A stretch of DNA of 64,000 nt from JBCBKP01 sp038521625 (GCA_038521625.1 JBCBKP010000003.1:193859-257858), one strand, 5' to 3'; counted from the first letter of the stretch, positions 1 through 9,770 are shown. The notes: a model not told the origin generated them from the sequence alone. Numbers and translations are program-made.

Positions 1-2047
1 CGGAGCCGACCATCAGGTGGTCGGGGTTGATCGGCGACTCGTCGAACGCGGTCGAGGTTCCGCGACGCGTCCGGACGATCTCCGGGCTGATCCGCTTGGC
101 ATCGGAGCCTCGGTCGAGCGACCGGAAGACGTAGTTGCCCGCCGAGTACCACACCTTGGTGTTGTGGTGGCTGAGCATGAACGGCGTCTTCCAGTTGAAC
201 CGGTACGACATGTCGCGCGAGTCGGGACGCGGGCGGAGCCCGGCCCGCTCGCCCGTGCCGAAGTGCACGCGCCCCATGCCGCCGTTCTGGCTCGAGTAGT
301 ACACCAGCTCGGGGTCGTCGCGGTCGATCATGACGATGAAGCCGTCGCCGCCGCCGACGCGGAACCAGTCGGCGTTGTACGGGCCCTCCCCGCTCGTCGT
401 CCGGTTCGGGGCGCCCCAAGTCCCGTTGTCCTGCAGACCGCCGTAGACGTTGTACAGCGTCTGATTGTCGACGTTGACGTGGTAGAACTGACCGAGCGCG
501 AAGTGGTTGTGGTGGTCCCAGTTGATGCCGCGGTCGTACGTGACGTACAGGCCGCCGTCGTTGCCCAGGATCACGTGCTCGCCGTCGTTCGGGTTGATCC
601 AGATCGCGTGGTGGTCGACGTGCACCTCGCCCGGGTGCCCGTCCGGCGTCCAGGTCTCGCCGCCGTCCTCGGTCTTCCAGAGACGGACGCCGGCCGAGAA
701 GCCGTAGTTGTGGTCGCTCGGATCGAACGCGAGCTCGCTGAAGTACATCGGGCGGTCGTTCAGCGAGTTGATCCGCTGCCAGCTCTGGCCCGCGTTGGTC
801 GACTTGTAGATGCCGCCGTTCTCGTAGCCCTCGGCCCCCTGGCGGTCCTGCACGTTGGCGACCTGGCCGTCCAGACGCGTCGCGAACGGCGCCTCGTTCG
901 GGTCCTCGGGCTCGCCGAGCCTGACGGTCATCTCCATCACCTCGCCGTCACGCATGACCTCGAGCGCCATCTCCGCGCCGACCTCACGGACCGCGATCTC
1001 CTTCGAGAGGTCGTCGGATTCGAGGACACGGTTCTCGCCGACGCTGATGACGACGTCGCCCTCCTCGAGGCCCGCCTCGGCCGCCGGCGATCCGTCGGTC
1101 ACGCGGGTGATCTCGGCGCCCGGCTCGGCGTCGCGCGAGCGGACACCCATGAAGCCCGCGTTCTCGATGCCCTTGCCGATGTTCTCCGAATCGACGATCG
1201 CGAAGACCACGTCGGTGTCCGCGTGCGACCAATCGATATCCATGCGGCCGAGCGCAACCGAGGGCAGCCCGTCGGTCACGCGCTCCCAGTTCTCGCCGCC
1301 GTCCGTCGTCCGCCACATGCCCGAGCCCGCACCGTGACGCTTCTTCGGGTCGTTCGTGTCGAACTCGTCGCGCTGGCGCTCCCAGGTCGCGACCAGCATC
1401 GTGTCCGGATCGTCAGGGTGCATCTCGAGCTGGATGACACCCGTATTCTCGTCGACGTAGAGGATTTTTTCCCAAGTGTCGCCGCCGTCGGTCGTCCTGT
1501 AGAGACCGCGTTCCTCGTTCGGCCCCCAGGTCCGGCCCATCGCGCCGACGTACACCGTGTCCGCGTCCTCCGGGTGGATCTGCACCACGCCGGTCGTGAA
1601 CGTCTTCTCGAGTCCCTTCTTCTCCCAGGTCTCGCCGCCGTCGACGCTCTTGTAGACGCCGCGCCCCCACGAGGAGCTGTTCCGCGGGTTGTTCTCGCCG
1701 GTGCCGACCCAGACGATGTCCGGGTCGCCCTGGAAGACGTCGACGTCGCCGATCGAGACGACGTCCTGGTCGTCGAACTGATGGACGAAGGTGGTGCCGT
1801 TGTTCTCCGTCTTCAGCAGGCCGCCCGAGGCGGTCGCCGCGTAGAAGATCGACGGGTCGGCCTCGTAGACCGCGAGGTCGATGATGCGGCCGCCCATGTT
1901 GGCCGGGCCGATGAGGCGCCAATCGAGCGAGTCGACCCAGCTCTCGGGAAGGGCGGGCTCGGCCGAGCCGTTCTGGCCGAGGGCGTGGCCCGCGAGCAAT
2001 GTCAGCGTCGCGACCGGGGTGATGGCGCGAAGGAGGCGGCGTTCCAT
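1..2047 (-). CDS. Secreted BNR/VPS10-type beta-propeller protein with internal PDZ domain (C-terminus beyond window)
   Basis: The minus frame is open from ATG 2047 to the window edge, giving about 682 residues with no stop, so the C-terminus is missing. A signal peptide (MERRLLRAITPVATLTLLAG, ending near AxG-Q) indicates export. Repeated Asp-box/BNR motifs such as KSVDGGETWEK, RTTDGGDTWEK, RTTDGGENWER and KTEDGGETWTP mark a sortilin/VPS10-like or sialidase-like propeller. Between blades, about residues 300-378 read as a PDZ domain (RVTDGSPAAEAGLEEGDVVI followed by a typical PDZ beta-alpha tail). GGGDG and QDNGTW motifs follow. Family members are extracellular or periplasmic, but their substrate is generally unknown; some are annotated as glycosyl hydrolases with little evidence. 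GGGAG lies about 10 nt before the ATG. The long plus-strand frame opposite is an antisense artefact. Confidence 0.9.
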   Translation of the reverse strand, partial: MERRLLRAITPVATLTLLAGHALGQNGSAEPALPESWVDSLDWRLIGPANMGGRIIDLAVYEADPSIFYAATASGGLLKTENNGTTFVHQFDDQDVVSIGDVDVFQGDPDIVWVGTGENNPRNSSSWGRGVYKSVDGGETWEKKGLEKTFTTGVVQIHPEDADTVYVGAMGRTWGPNEERGLYRTTDGGDTWEKILYVDENTGVIQLEMHPDDPDTMLVATWERQRDEFDTNDPKKRHGAGSGMWRTTDGGENWERVTDGLPSVALGRMDIDWSHADTDVVFAIVDSENIGKGIENAGFMGVRSRDAEPGAEITRVTDGSPAAEAGLEEGDVVISVGENRVLESDDLSKEIAVREVGAEMALEVMRDGEVMEMTVRLGEPEDPNEAPFATRLDGQVANVQDRQGAEGYENGGIYKSTNAGQSWQRINSLNDRPMYFSELAFDPSDHNYGFSAGVRLWKTEDGGETWTPDGHPGEVHVDHHAIWINPNDGEHVILGNDGGLYVTYDRGINWDHHNHFALGQFYHVNVDNQTLYNVYGGLQDNGTWGAPNRTTSGEGPYNADWFRVGGGDGFIVMIDRDDPELVYYSSQNGGMGRVHFGTGERAGLRPRPDSRDMSYRFNWKTPFMLSHHNTKVWYSAGNYVFRSLDRGSDAKRISPEIVRTRRGTSTAFDESPINPDHLMVGS

Positions 2048-2152
2048 GTGTTCGGGTCTCCCGTTCTTCCGTTTGGGCCCGGGTTCGGCGTCGGTCCGGT
2101 GACGGACGTGCCGGGCGGGCCGGGGCTTGTTCCCACGACGATCCCAGCTTCT

Positions 2153-2181
2153 GAGTTACCGCAAGGAACCCGCTGGGTCAA
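2153..2181 (-). promoter_or_regulatory. Candidate sigma70-type promoter for the propeller gene
   Basis: On the minus strand TTGACC (2176-2181) and TAACTC (2153-2158) are separated by 17 bp, about 105 bp before the ATG at 2047. The -35 is good and the -10 is weak. The rest of 2048-2320 shows no other recognisable feature. Confidence 0.35.
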
Positions 2182-2320
2182 GACAATCTGATGCGCAGCT
2201 CCCGCCGCACCGGCAAACGACCGCGGCGACACCGCCCGATCGGCGGGATAGGTTCTCGGTCCTGAGTTTCAGGCACGTGTTCTGGCGCCGGACGGTGGGC
2301 CGAGTCGCGCGCCCGGGGAT

Positions 2321-3247
2321 TCAGTTCCTGAACAGGTCCAGGCGCCAGCCCGGGTCGCCCAGCCGGGCGGCCTTGTCGAACCAACGGGTCGCGTCGAGCA
2401 GATCCGTCTCGTCAAACGACTCGGCGTGCCCATCGAGGTGCACCGCGATCGCGTCCCCGTTATAGCGGAGGTGCAGCCGGCCGAACGAGTCGCCGGCGCG
2501 GGTCGCGTCGAAGCGGTCATCTAGGCCCGGCAGTTCGGTAAAGAGGTAGCCCTCTCGCGGGAGCTCGATCTCGAGGGCCGAGCCGGCCGAAGCCCCCTGG
2601 CCGGTCGAGGGAAGGTGAGCGCTCGCGAACGAGATCAGCCTGTCCGGTCGGAACGCCCGGTCGAGCCGCGTCACGAAGACGCCGCCGCGCTCCTCCATCT
2701 GCTTTCGGACGAGCGCCTGGTTCGCGTAGTTGCCGCCCACACCGAGATGGTTCATCCCGAACGAGGGAGCGACCGACAGGGCGTAGTTCCACCAGAACGC
2801 CCCGAAGGTGCCGGAGCGGATCTGGCGTGCCCGGTCCTCGATGAGCTGGGCCTGTCGCCCGGAGAGCACCGAGCCCTCCCACTGGTAATCGAGGTACTCG
2901 CCGACGCGAAGCGTCCAGCGCCGGGCCGCGAGCGGGTGGTTCGACTGCGTCAGCGTCTCGCCGAACTCGTCGATCACCGCGAGCTCGATCAGTTGGCCGG
3001 GGTTCATGGGGTCGCGCAGGTCGAACTCGCCGGGGACCAGCGCGTCGCGACGGTCGTAGGCGTAGGCGGTGTGGGCCGAGGCGAGCGTGCGGATGGCCGC
3101 GAGGTCCTTGACCTTCTGGCCCTGCGTGCGGGCGATCGCGAGCGCCGGGAGCAGCACCCCGACCAGCACCGCGATGATCGCGATCACGACCAGCAGCTCG
3201 ATCAGCGTGAACCCACGCGGCGATCTGGCGCGTCCCTGCGATCTCAT
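2321..3247 (-). CDS. Pseudopilin-like surface protein (prepilin N-terminal methylation domain)
   Basis: This 308-residue protein starts at ATG 3247. It opens with a short basic leader and GFTLIELLVVIAIIAVLVGV, the type IV pilin/type II secretion pseudopilin signature: prepilin peptidase would cut after the Gly and methylate the Phe. The C-terminal region has a VHLDGHAE motif like the DGH motif of the planctomycete DUF1559-type family. The long upstream extension of the frame is Arg-rich and overlaps the preceding gene, so it was not used. It is the last gene of an apparent three-gene operon with the genes starting at 4062 and 4760 (gaps of 32 and 17 bp). A prepilin peptidase is encoded at 58032-59534. 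The specific role is unknown. Confidence 0.85.
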   Translation of the reverse strand: MRSQGRARSPRGFTLIELLVVIAIIAVLVGVLLPALAIARTQGQKVKDLAAIRTLASAHTAYAYDRRDALVPGEFDLRDPMNPGQLIELAVIDEFGETLTQSNHPLAARRWTLRVGEYLDYQWEGSVLSGRQAQLIEDRARQIRSGTFGAFWWNYALSVAPSFGMNHLGVGGNYANQALVRKQMEERGGVFVTRLDRAFRPDRLISFASAHLPSTGQGASAGSALEIELPREGYLFTELPGLDDRFDATRAGDSFGRLHLRYNGDAIAVHLDGHAESFDETDLLDATRWFDKAARLGDPGWRLDLFRN

Positions 3248-3279
3248 CACGCGATTCTTACTCCTCGAGCGACCCCCGG

Positions 3280-4062
3280 TCAGGGGCAGCCGACAAAGAA
3301 GAGATCGATGAACGCGGCGACGTCGGCCTGTGAGATGACGTCGAACGGCTCGACATAGTCCACCAGCGGGCTCGACACGAAGAACGCATCGACAAACTCG
3401 GCGACATCGGCCTGGGAAATCACGCCGAACGGCTCGGCGAGATCGCCGGTCGAGCACCCCCGCAGCACGGGGAAGGCGTCGATCCCCACCTGATCGAGGC
3501 TGACGGATACGTCCGACCCCGTGAACGCGAAGACGTACTCATCCACGCTGCCAGGGAGCTCGAAGGCCATCTGCTGGTCGATCAGCGTGCCGCCGAACGG
3601 GCCGGGCGGGCCCAGAAAGATCGAGTTGATCACGTCGGGCTCGCCCAGCGCTCCGACACCGTTCACGCGGAACGTCGCGGTGTCCGGCGGATTCCCGAGC
3701 GTCGAGAGACTCACGACGAGCTTCGTGACGTAGCCGCCACGCCGCGCAAACTGCGGCACACGCACTTCGAACGAGGGCACGTTGTCCGAGTCATAAAGAT
3801 TGAACGAGCCCGTGCGGAACGTCGTCGGCGAAAGCGCAACGACATCGGGCGTCGAGAAGCCCGTCGGCCGCGGCGCGGGTGACTCCTCGACCGGCGGGTT
3901 CCCGCCCGCCGGATCAACGAACGAGGTCCAGAATACCCACGTCGCGTCGGCATCCGACCGCGACCAGCCGAACGGCTCGGGGCCGCCGAACTGCGCCGAG
4001 GCGCGGGCGCACGCGATCAGCAGGACGAGGCCGATTCCGAGTAGACGGGCCCGCTCGATCAT
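3280..4062 (-). CDS. Secreted protein with Cys-bracketed tandem ISQADV (dockerin-like) C-terminal domain
   Basis: The 260-residue product has a signal peptide (ALIAC.ARASAQ-type end near residue 24). The middle is a beta-rich region of unknown function. The C-terminal ~60 residues contain two copies of a motif: EPFGVISQADVAEFVDAFF and EPFDVISQADVAAFIDLFF. They are preceded by GCS and followed by GCP, so a disulphide could close the module. The spacing of Asp residues recalls a degenerate type I dockerin/EF-hand pair. The same module ends the protein at 42204-42911, which argues for a shared surface-attachment or sorting role; that role is inference. The gene lies 17 bp downstream of the PEP-CTERM-like gene, in the same apparent operon. 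Confidence 0.8.
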   Translation of the reverse strand: MIERARLLGIGLVLLIACARASAQFGGPEPFGWSRSDADATWVFWTSFVDPAGGNPPVEESPAPRPTGFSTPDVVALSPTTFRTGSFNLYDSDNVPSFEVRVPQFARRGGYVTKLVVSLSTLGNPPDTATFRVNGVGALGEPDVINSIFLGPPGPFGGTLIDQQMAFELPGSVDEYVFAFTGSDVSVSLDQVGIDAFPVLRGCSTGDLAEPFGVISQADVAEFVDAFFVSSPLVDYVEPFDVISQADVAAFIDLFFVGCP

Positions 4063-4079
4063 GCCATTGCTCCTGGTGT

Positions 4080-4760
4080 TCAGCGGCGACGCCGCGCGAG
4101 GGCCAGACCGCCGAGGCCGAACGCCAGCGCCGCGCCGGGCGCCGGGATGTCGATCGACACGTTGTCGAACTGGAACGTGACTTCTTCGCCGATGTTTGCA
4201 TCCGGGATGCCCTCGACGAGGAGCTGAAGCACGGTCACGTTGGACGCGACTGCGAAGAACGTGCCGGGCACCTCCTCCTGCAGCAGCGGGTTCGAGAGCG
4301 TCACCGGGATGCGGATGGTGGTCCAGACATCGGCACCGACGATCGTCTCATTGGTCGAGGCGAACGCCGGGAATCCCGAGATCGGCCGCCCGCCGAGGTC
4401 CGAGTCGGTCGCGACGCGCGCCGCGAAGCTGAGATCGAACGCGGCGTTGTGGCGCACGTCGAACGTCAGCACGCCGATCGAGCCCGCGGTCCAGTTGCCG
4501 AAGAAAGCGTTGTTGCTCGAGCCCGCGTCGAGACGGGCCTGCGCGATCGTCTGCGAGCTGCCGAACGACGGTGTCAGCGGCGCCGTGATCTGCAGGAAAC
4601 CGTCGCCGGCTTCGCTCCCGAACTCCGAGACCAGCCCCGCGGGGTTGCCGCCGGGCACCCAGTCAGCGACGTCGCTGTCGAAGGTCTCGGTGAACGGGAA
4701 GGTCGGCTGCGCGGCGGCGGCCGAAGCGATAAGGGCCGGCGTCAGGATCGTCTTGTGCAT
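4080..4760 (-). CDS. PEP-CTERM-like exported protein
   Basis: This 226-residue protein has an N-terminal export signal (cleavage plausible after SAAAAQ) and an all-beta body rich in Thr, Asn and Gly. Its C-terminus is IPAPGAALAFGLGGLALARRRR-like: a Pro-rich motif, a hydrophobic helix and an Arg cluster. That tripartite tail is the PEP-CTERM (or PGF-like) sorting signal processed by exosortase or archaeosortase-type enzymes in bacteria that make an extracellular matrix; no exosortase is in the window. It is the first gene of the operon that continues with the genes at 3280 and 2321. A strong promoter with an overlapping 15-bp palindrome lies 53-95 bp upstream. Confidence 0.85.
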   Translation of the reverse strand: MHKTILTPALIASAAAAQPTFPFTETFDSDVADWVPGGNPAGLVSEFGSEAGDGFLQITAPLTPSFGSSQTIAQARLDAGSSNNAFFGNWTAGSIGVLTFDVRHNAAFDLSFAARVATDSDLGGRPISGFPAFASTNETIVGADVWTTIRIPVTLSNPLLQEEVPGTFFAVASNVTVLQLLVEGIPDANIGEEVTFQFDNVSIDIPAPGAALAFGLGGLALARRRR

Positions 4761-4812
4761 GCTGCTTATCTCGCTCTCGCTGCGGCCGGTCGGCCGCGGA
4801 TCTCTTGGTCAT

Positions 4813-4827
4813 TGAGACTGAGTCTCA
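4813..4827 (-). promoter_or_regulatory. Candidate Fur-family operator
   Basis: TGAGACT-G-AGTCTCA is a perfect 7-1-7 inverted repeat, the architecture of Fur-family boxes (TGATAAT-G-ATTATCA in E. coli; TGAGA/TCTCA variants elsewhere). It sits immediately downstream of the -10 element of the adjacent promoter, where bound repressor would block RNA polymerase. Assignment to Fur rather than a paralogue (PerR, Zur) or another regulator is inference. Confidence 0.5.
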
Positions 4828-4855
4828 GTATCATCCGGGGGTTTGCCCGAGTCAA
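4827..4855 (-). promoter_or_regulatory. Sigma70-type promoter of the PEP-CTERM operon
   Basis: On the minus strand TTGACT (4850-4855) and GATACT (4827-4832) are separated by exactly 17 bp. This is the best promoter match seen in the window. It lies about 65 bp before the ATG at 4760 and its -10 abuts the palindrome at 4813-4827. Confidence 0.6.
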
Positions 4856-5046
4856 CTCACCGGAATTATTCTTGTCTCACCGGACGCACGGATGGTGCGG
4901 ATGGGCCCTTGCGCGTGGCGACCCGCCACCGATTGCGGTAGGCCGCGGTGCGATCGTGGCCTCAGATCGCCCGCGACGTTGGCCCGGCCCGGCCTGCGGA
5001 CCGATCCCGGCTATACTCAGCGTCCCGGAGAGATCCGGGCCATTTA

Positions 5047-5120
5047 GGGCGATTGGCGCAGTTGGCTAGCGCGTCTGCATGACACGCAGAAGGTCACAGG
5101 TTCGAGTCCTGTATCGCTCA
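5047..5120 (+). tRNA. tRNA-Val (GAC)
   Basis: The 74-nt cloverleaf has acceptor GGGCGAT pairing with ATCGCTC, a D arm with AGTTGGCTA, anticodon stem TCTGC/GCAGA enclosing loop ATGACAC (anticodon GAC), and the T loop GGTTCGAGTCC. Position 73 is A and CCA is not encoded. Confidence 0.93.
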
Positions 5121-5124
5121 TTCG

Positions 5125-5175
5125 ACCGCCGCCGGGGCGTCCGCGAGACCGCGGGTGCCGCGGCGGTTTGTCGTT
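5125..5175 (+). terminator. Probable intrinsic terminator after tRNA-Val
   Basis: ACCGCCGC (5125-5132) pairs with GCGGCGGT (5160-5167) and is followed by the T-rich run TTTGTCGTTT. The loop is long and GC-rich, so the structure may be more complex than a simple hairpin. Confidence 0.5.
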
Positions 5176-5251
5176 TCGGGATGGCGATCGGGCCGGGCGG
5201 TGGGGGCCGGGCCCCGGCCTGGCCGCGCCGGGCTCTCCGGCCTGCGCGCAA

Positions 5252-5324
5252 TGGCCCCGCCCGGATTCGAACCGGGGACCGGGCGATTATGAGTCGCTTG
5301 CTCTAACCGCTGAGCTACGGGGCC
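5252..5324 (-). tRNA. tRNA-Ile2 (CAU, lysidine-modified type)
   Basis: The 73-nt cloverleaf has acceptor GGCCCCG/CGGGGCC, D arm AGCTCAGCGGTTAGAGC, anticodon loop CTCATAA and T loop GGTTCGAATCC. The anticodon is CAU, but the sequence around the D arm and anticodon closely follows E. coli ileX (AGAGCA.GCGACTCATAATCGC). It should therefore be the minor isoleucine tRNA whose C34 is converted to lysidine by TilS to read AUA, not a methionine tRNA. The outermost anticodon-stem pair (A27-C43) is mismatched. CCA is not encoded. It is convergent with the valine tRNA. Confidence 0.85.
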
Positions 5325-5353
5325 GGCCGGGGTGATCGTACTCGGGCGCGGGG

Positions 5354-6811
<1,458 letters not shown>

Positions 6812-6911
6812 CGCGCGGCTCCTTGGGGCCCGTGCGGGCCTCTCGGCCGAATATAGAGCCCGGGCCGCAAGAACGGGCATCCGGAGGGCGGCGCGCGGGG
6901 TAGATTGGGCC

Positions 6912-8138
6912 ATGACCACCAACGCCTGCGTCGCCGCCGTCACGCTGTTCGCCGTCGCCGCGGCACCCGCCCTCGCCCAGGACGAGCCCGAGCACCCGTT
7001 CATCGAGCGGGAGGGCAACGCGGAGCGGTATGTGCTGCGGTTCGATTACGGCATCCGCGGGCAGCAAGAGTCGACCTCGGACCGGGTCGCGTTCATTGAG
7101 TACGACCTCGACACGCTGGCGATCATCTTCCCTGCGGGGGCTCCGACCTCGAGCAGCGACTGCGACCCGCGGGCGGTCACCGGCGAGTTCCAGATCAACG
7201 ACGGCCTGCGAGACGACGAGCCGACGATCCTCGATCCGTACGCCGCGGGCGCGTTCTATGCCCGCTGGGACACCGGGCGGGTCGTGCGAGGGCGGAGCTT
7301 CGAGCTGCAGCTCGAGATACCCGTGACGAGCTACAACACGATCCTGAAGCCGCAGGCCGCCGCCGCCGGCTGGCCCGTCGACGAGCTGCCGCCGGAGGCA
7401 AGGACGGCGCTGGGTCCGCAGTTCCTGATCGACCAAGCCCCACGCGACCGCGCGGCGGTGCAGCGGCTCGTGCGGGATTGGACCGGAGGGAACGACCCCA
7501 AGTCGATTCCGCCTCTCCAGCTGGCCAAGTACTTCCTCGGCAAGACGATCGACCTCGTGCAGATCACCGGTCAGAACGTGACCTTCGGGAGTTCGGTCCT
7601 GGGCTTCGTGGGCATCGAGGGGCTCGACATGCAGGGCGTGGCGGAGACGGTCCGGAGGGGGCGCGGCACCGAGCTCGACATCACGGGGCTGTACTGCGCG
7701 GCGCTGCGCGAGGCCGGGCTGCCCGCGCGGATGGTCTACTCGATCGAGGATCTCGAGGAGAACGAGGACCGGCGGAGCGGTCTCGACGACGCCGCGGAGA
7801 TCCGGGCGCATGTGGAGTTCTATCTGCACGACCAGGCGACGCGGACGGGTGGCTGGATCCCGGCGGATCCCGCGCGGCTGCGCGAGATGTCCTCGCGGGC
7901 TCCGAACCTGGATCGCGACTGGCCTTTCTTCGGGACGCACGACGAGCTCGAGTACCGCGCCCCGTTCGCGTTCCACGCCCACCCGCCGACGTCGGTCCGG
8001 GCGTACGGCGCACCGGCGTTCTGGGGCTGGATCGGCACGCCGGGGACGCCTGCGGCGGCGATCCAGGGGTTCACTTTCGATATCCGGTCCGCGTCGGTGC
8101 GTCGCGACGACGCCGAGCGTCGCCGAGATCGGCGCTAG
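6912..8138 (+). CDS. Exported transglutaminase-like (papain-fold) protein
   Basis: This 408-residue protein has a signal peptide ending ALAQ near residue 20. A transglutaminase-like core lies around residues 255-320: Cys in ITGLYCAALREAGLPARMVY (about residue 261), His in AHVEFYLHD (about 300) and Asp in GGWIPADPA (about 318). This is the expected Cys-His-Asp triad order. Such bacterial proteins are usually proteases or amidases of unknown substrate rather than cross-linking enzymes. The N-terminal ~190 residues resemble the beta-sandwich often placed ahead of this domain. ATG 6912 was chosen because the signal peptide begins there. It is convergent with the pseudopilin gene, 12 bp away. Confidence 0.82.
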   Translation: MTTNACVAAVTLFAVAAAPALAQDEPEHPFIEREGNAERYVLRFDYGIRGQQESTSDRVAFIEYDLDTLAIIFPAGAPTSSSDCDPRAVTGEFQINDGLRDDEPTILDPYAAGAFYARWDTGRVVRGRSFELQLEIPVTSYNTILKPQAAAAGWPVDELPPEARTALGPQFLIDQAPRDRAAVQRLVRDWTGGNDPKSIPPLQLAKYFLGKTIDLVQITGQNVTFGSSVLGFVGIEGLDMQGVAETVRRGRGTELDITGLYCAALREAGLPARMVYSIEDLEENEDRRSGLDDAAEIRAHVEFYLHDQATRTGGWIPADPARLREMSSRAPNLDRDWPFFGTHDELEYRAPFAFHAHPPTSVRAYGAPAFWGWIGTPGTPAAAIQGFTFDIRSASVRRDDAERRRDRR

Positions 8139-8150
8139 CGCCGGGGGGCG

Positions 8151-8990
8151 CTAGTCGAGGACAACGCCGCCCGGCTCCTCGAGCTCGCCGGGGCTGGCCA
8201 TGAAGCTGTAATCGCTCGTTGCCCAGACCGGGCCGGCGCTCGACGAGGGCACGCGGACGGCGCCCTTGGCGTGCCCGTCGACAAATGCGATCGAGGACCG
8301 GACCTCGGCGGTCGGGTCCGGGTCGTGCCAACGCATGCCGCGGTCGACCTCGCCCGCGGGGCCCGCATCGAAGTTGTAGACCGGCTGGCTGGCGATGAGG
8401 ACCGTGTAGGTCGTGTCGAAGACGCTGGGCATGCGTCCGCCGTCGGCCGGGATGAGCGTCGGCCACGGGTCGAACTCGGCCGACTCGTCGGGCGCGTGAT
8501 CGTTGAGCACGTAGCTCGAGCCGAGCGTGTCGTAGATCGACTCGACCGGGCCGATGCCGAAGTTCGAGAGATCGCCGCCGCGGTCGAGCGGCGAGCGGAA
8601 CGGCTCGACCTCCTGCACGACGCCCTCGACATCGTCGCCGATCGGGCGGAGGTCGGTGATGTACGCGTTCAGCGGGCGGCGTTCGGCGCCGTACGTATCG
8701 ATCCCGAAGCCGGGGAACGTGCCCTTCTTGCCGCCGAAGAGGGCGCCGACGATGATCTCGCCGCCGCCGAATTCGGGCGGGAGCGGCACCGCGACCTGAG
8801 GCAGCGTGTTGGAATTGTCGTCGAGGTAGAGCTGGGTGGCTTGGGCGAGAGATCTGACTCGGGCGGTGTCGGTGAGCTCGCGGGCCGATAGTCGAGCACG
8901 CGAGAGCGCCGGCAGCAGGATGCCGATCAGGACCGCGATGATCGCGATGACGACGAGCAGCTCGACGAGCGTGAAGCCGCGGCGTGGCAT
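8151..8990 (-). CDS. Pseudopilin-like surface protein
   Basis: The 279-residue product begins MPRRGFTLVELLVVIAIIAV, a class III prepilin leader with cleavage expected after the Gly at position 5. The body is acidic and hydrophilic. Near the C-terminus SSIAFVDGHAKG gives the DGH motif shared by planctomycete DUF1559-type proteins. It starts 4 bp after the adk stop, so it is probably co-transcribed with adk, a metabolically unrelated neighbour. Function is unknown beyond likely passage through a type II secretion or pilus-like system. Confidence 0.85.
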   Translation of the reverse strand: MPRRGFTLVELLVVIAIIAVLIGILLPALSRARLSARELTDTARVRSLAQATQLYLDDNSNTLPQVAVPLPPEFGGGEIIVGALFGGKKGTFPGFGIDTYGAERRPLNAYITDLRPIGDDVEGVVQEVEPFRSPLDRGGDLSNFGIGPVESIYDTLGSSYVLNDHAPDESAEFDPWPTLIPADGGRMPSVFDTTYTVLIASQPVYNFDAGPAGEVDRGMRWHDPDPTAEVRSSIAFVDGHAKGAVRVPSSSAGPVWATSDYSFMASPGELEEPGGVVLD

Positions 8991-8994
8991 GCGG

Positions 8995-9588
8995 TCAGCC
9001 TACCGCGGGGACGACGACGCCGAGCACGCGCTGGAGGACCTCGGCGGGGGTGCCCATGGCGTCGACCTCGTGGACGAGCGAGCCGTCGTAGCACTCGAGC
9101 ACAGGGGAGGTCTCCTGCTCGTAGACCTTCCAGCGGTTGACGATGACGTCCTCCTTGGCGTCGTCGTGGCGCCCCTGCTCGATCGCGCGATTCTTCAGGC
9201 GCGCGATCATGGCGTCGCGGTCCTTGGCCTTGAGGTGGACCACCGCGAGCACGTCGACGCGGTCCCGGATCATCTCGGCCTGGGTGACGTTGCGGGGGAA
9301 CCCGTCCAGCACGAGCACGTCGCGTGCGGGGTCGAACCGGCCGGCGTCCGCCCAGGAGGCCATCGATCCGCTCCAGAGCTTGACGGTGAACTCGTCAGGC
9401 ACGAGCAGGCCCTGGCTCGAGTAGTGCTTGAACTCGCGGCCGAGCTCGCTCTCGGGATCGAGCGCGCGGAAGAGATCGCCCGTCGAGACGTGGCAGAATC
9501 CGGGGACGGCGCCGAGCACGCCGCCCTGGGTTCCCTTGCCCACGCCGGGGGCTCCGAAGAGCAGCACCGCCCGATACCGATCCGCCAT
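8995..9588 (-). CDS. adk: Adenylate kinase
   Basis: The 197-residue enzyme catalyses ATP + AMP to 2 ADP. The P-loop is GAPGVGKGTQ (residues 12-21), followed by STGDLFR for AMP binding and VLDGFPRNVTQAEM, the adenylate kinase signature. The LID segment is short and lacks the four Cys of zinc-containing forms. Length suits the short adenylate kinase type. ATG 9588 is preceded by AGGAGG about 8 nt upstream, so the longer frame was rejected. It lies downstream of fusA, but a terminator-like hairpin at 9691-9731 separates the two. Confidence 0.9.
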   Translation of the reverse strand: MADRYRAVLLFGAPGVGKGTQGGVLGAVPGFCHVSTGDLFRALDPESELGREFKHYSSQGLLVPDEFTVKLWSGSMASWADAGRFDPARDVLVLDGFPRNVTQAEMIRDRVDVLAVVHLKAKDRDAMIARLKNRAIEQGRHDDAKEDVIVNRWKVYEQETSPVLECYDGSLVHEVDAMGTPAEVLQRVLGVVVPAVG

Positions 9589-9690
9589 CCGCGCCTTCCT
9601 CCTGGTTCGGGATCGCGGGCTGCGTCGGGCACGCCCGGATCGCGCAAGGCTACGCCTGCTGGGACACCGGGGCGGTTCGCGAGCGGGGCG

Positions 9691-9731
9691 AAACAGAAAG
9701 GGGGCGACACCCGTTCCCGAGCGCCGCCCCC
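9691..9731 (-). terminator. Intrinsic terminator after fusA
   Basis: Read on the minus strand, GGGGGCG (9725-9731) pairs with CGCCCCC (9700-9706) and is followed by TTTCTGTTT. It begins 40 bp beyond the fusA stop. Confidence 0.65.
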
Positions 9732-9770
9732 GCGAGTCTTCTGCGGCCGCCGTCACGGCGGGCCGCGCGG

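Noticed and set aside
17..2191. 724-codon plus-strand open frame
   Set aside because: Composition is Val/Asp/Arg/Ala repeats typical of antisense to a GC-rich gene; the minus strand encodes a coherent exported propeller protein.
5252..5324. Calling the CAU tRNA a methionine tRNA
   Set aside because: The D-arm and anticodon-stem sequence matches the isoleucine-2 type (ileX-like) rather than initiator or elongator methionine tRNAs.
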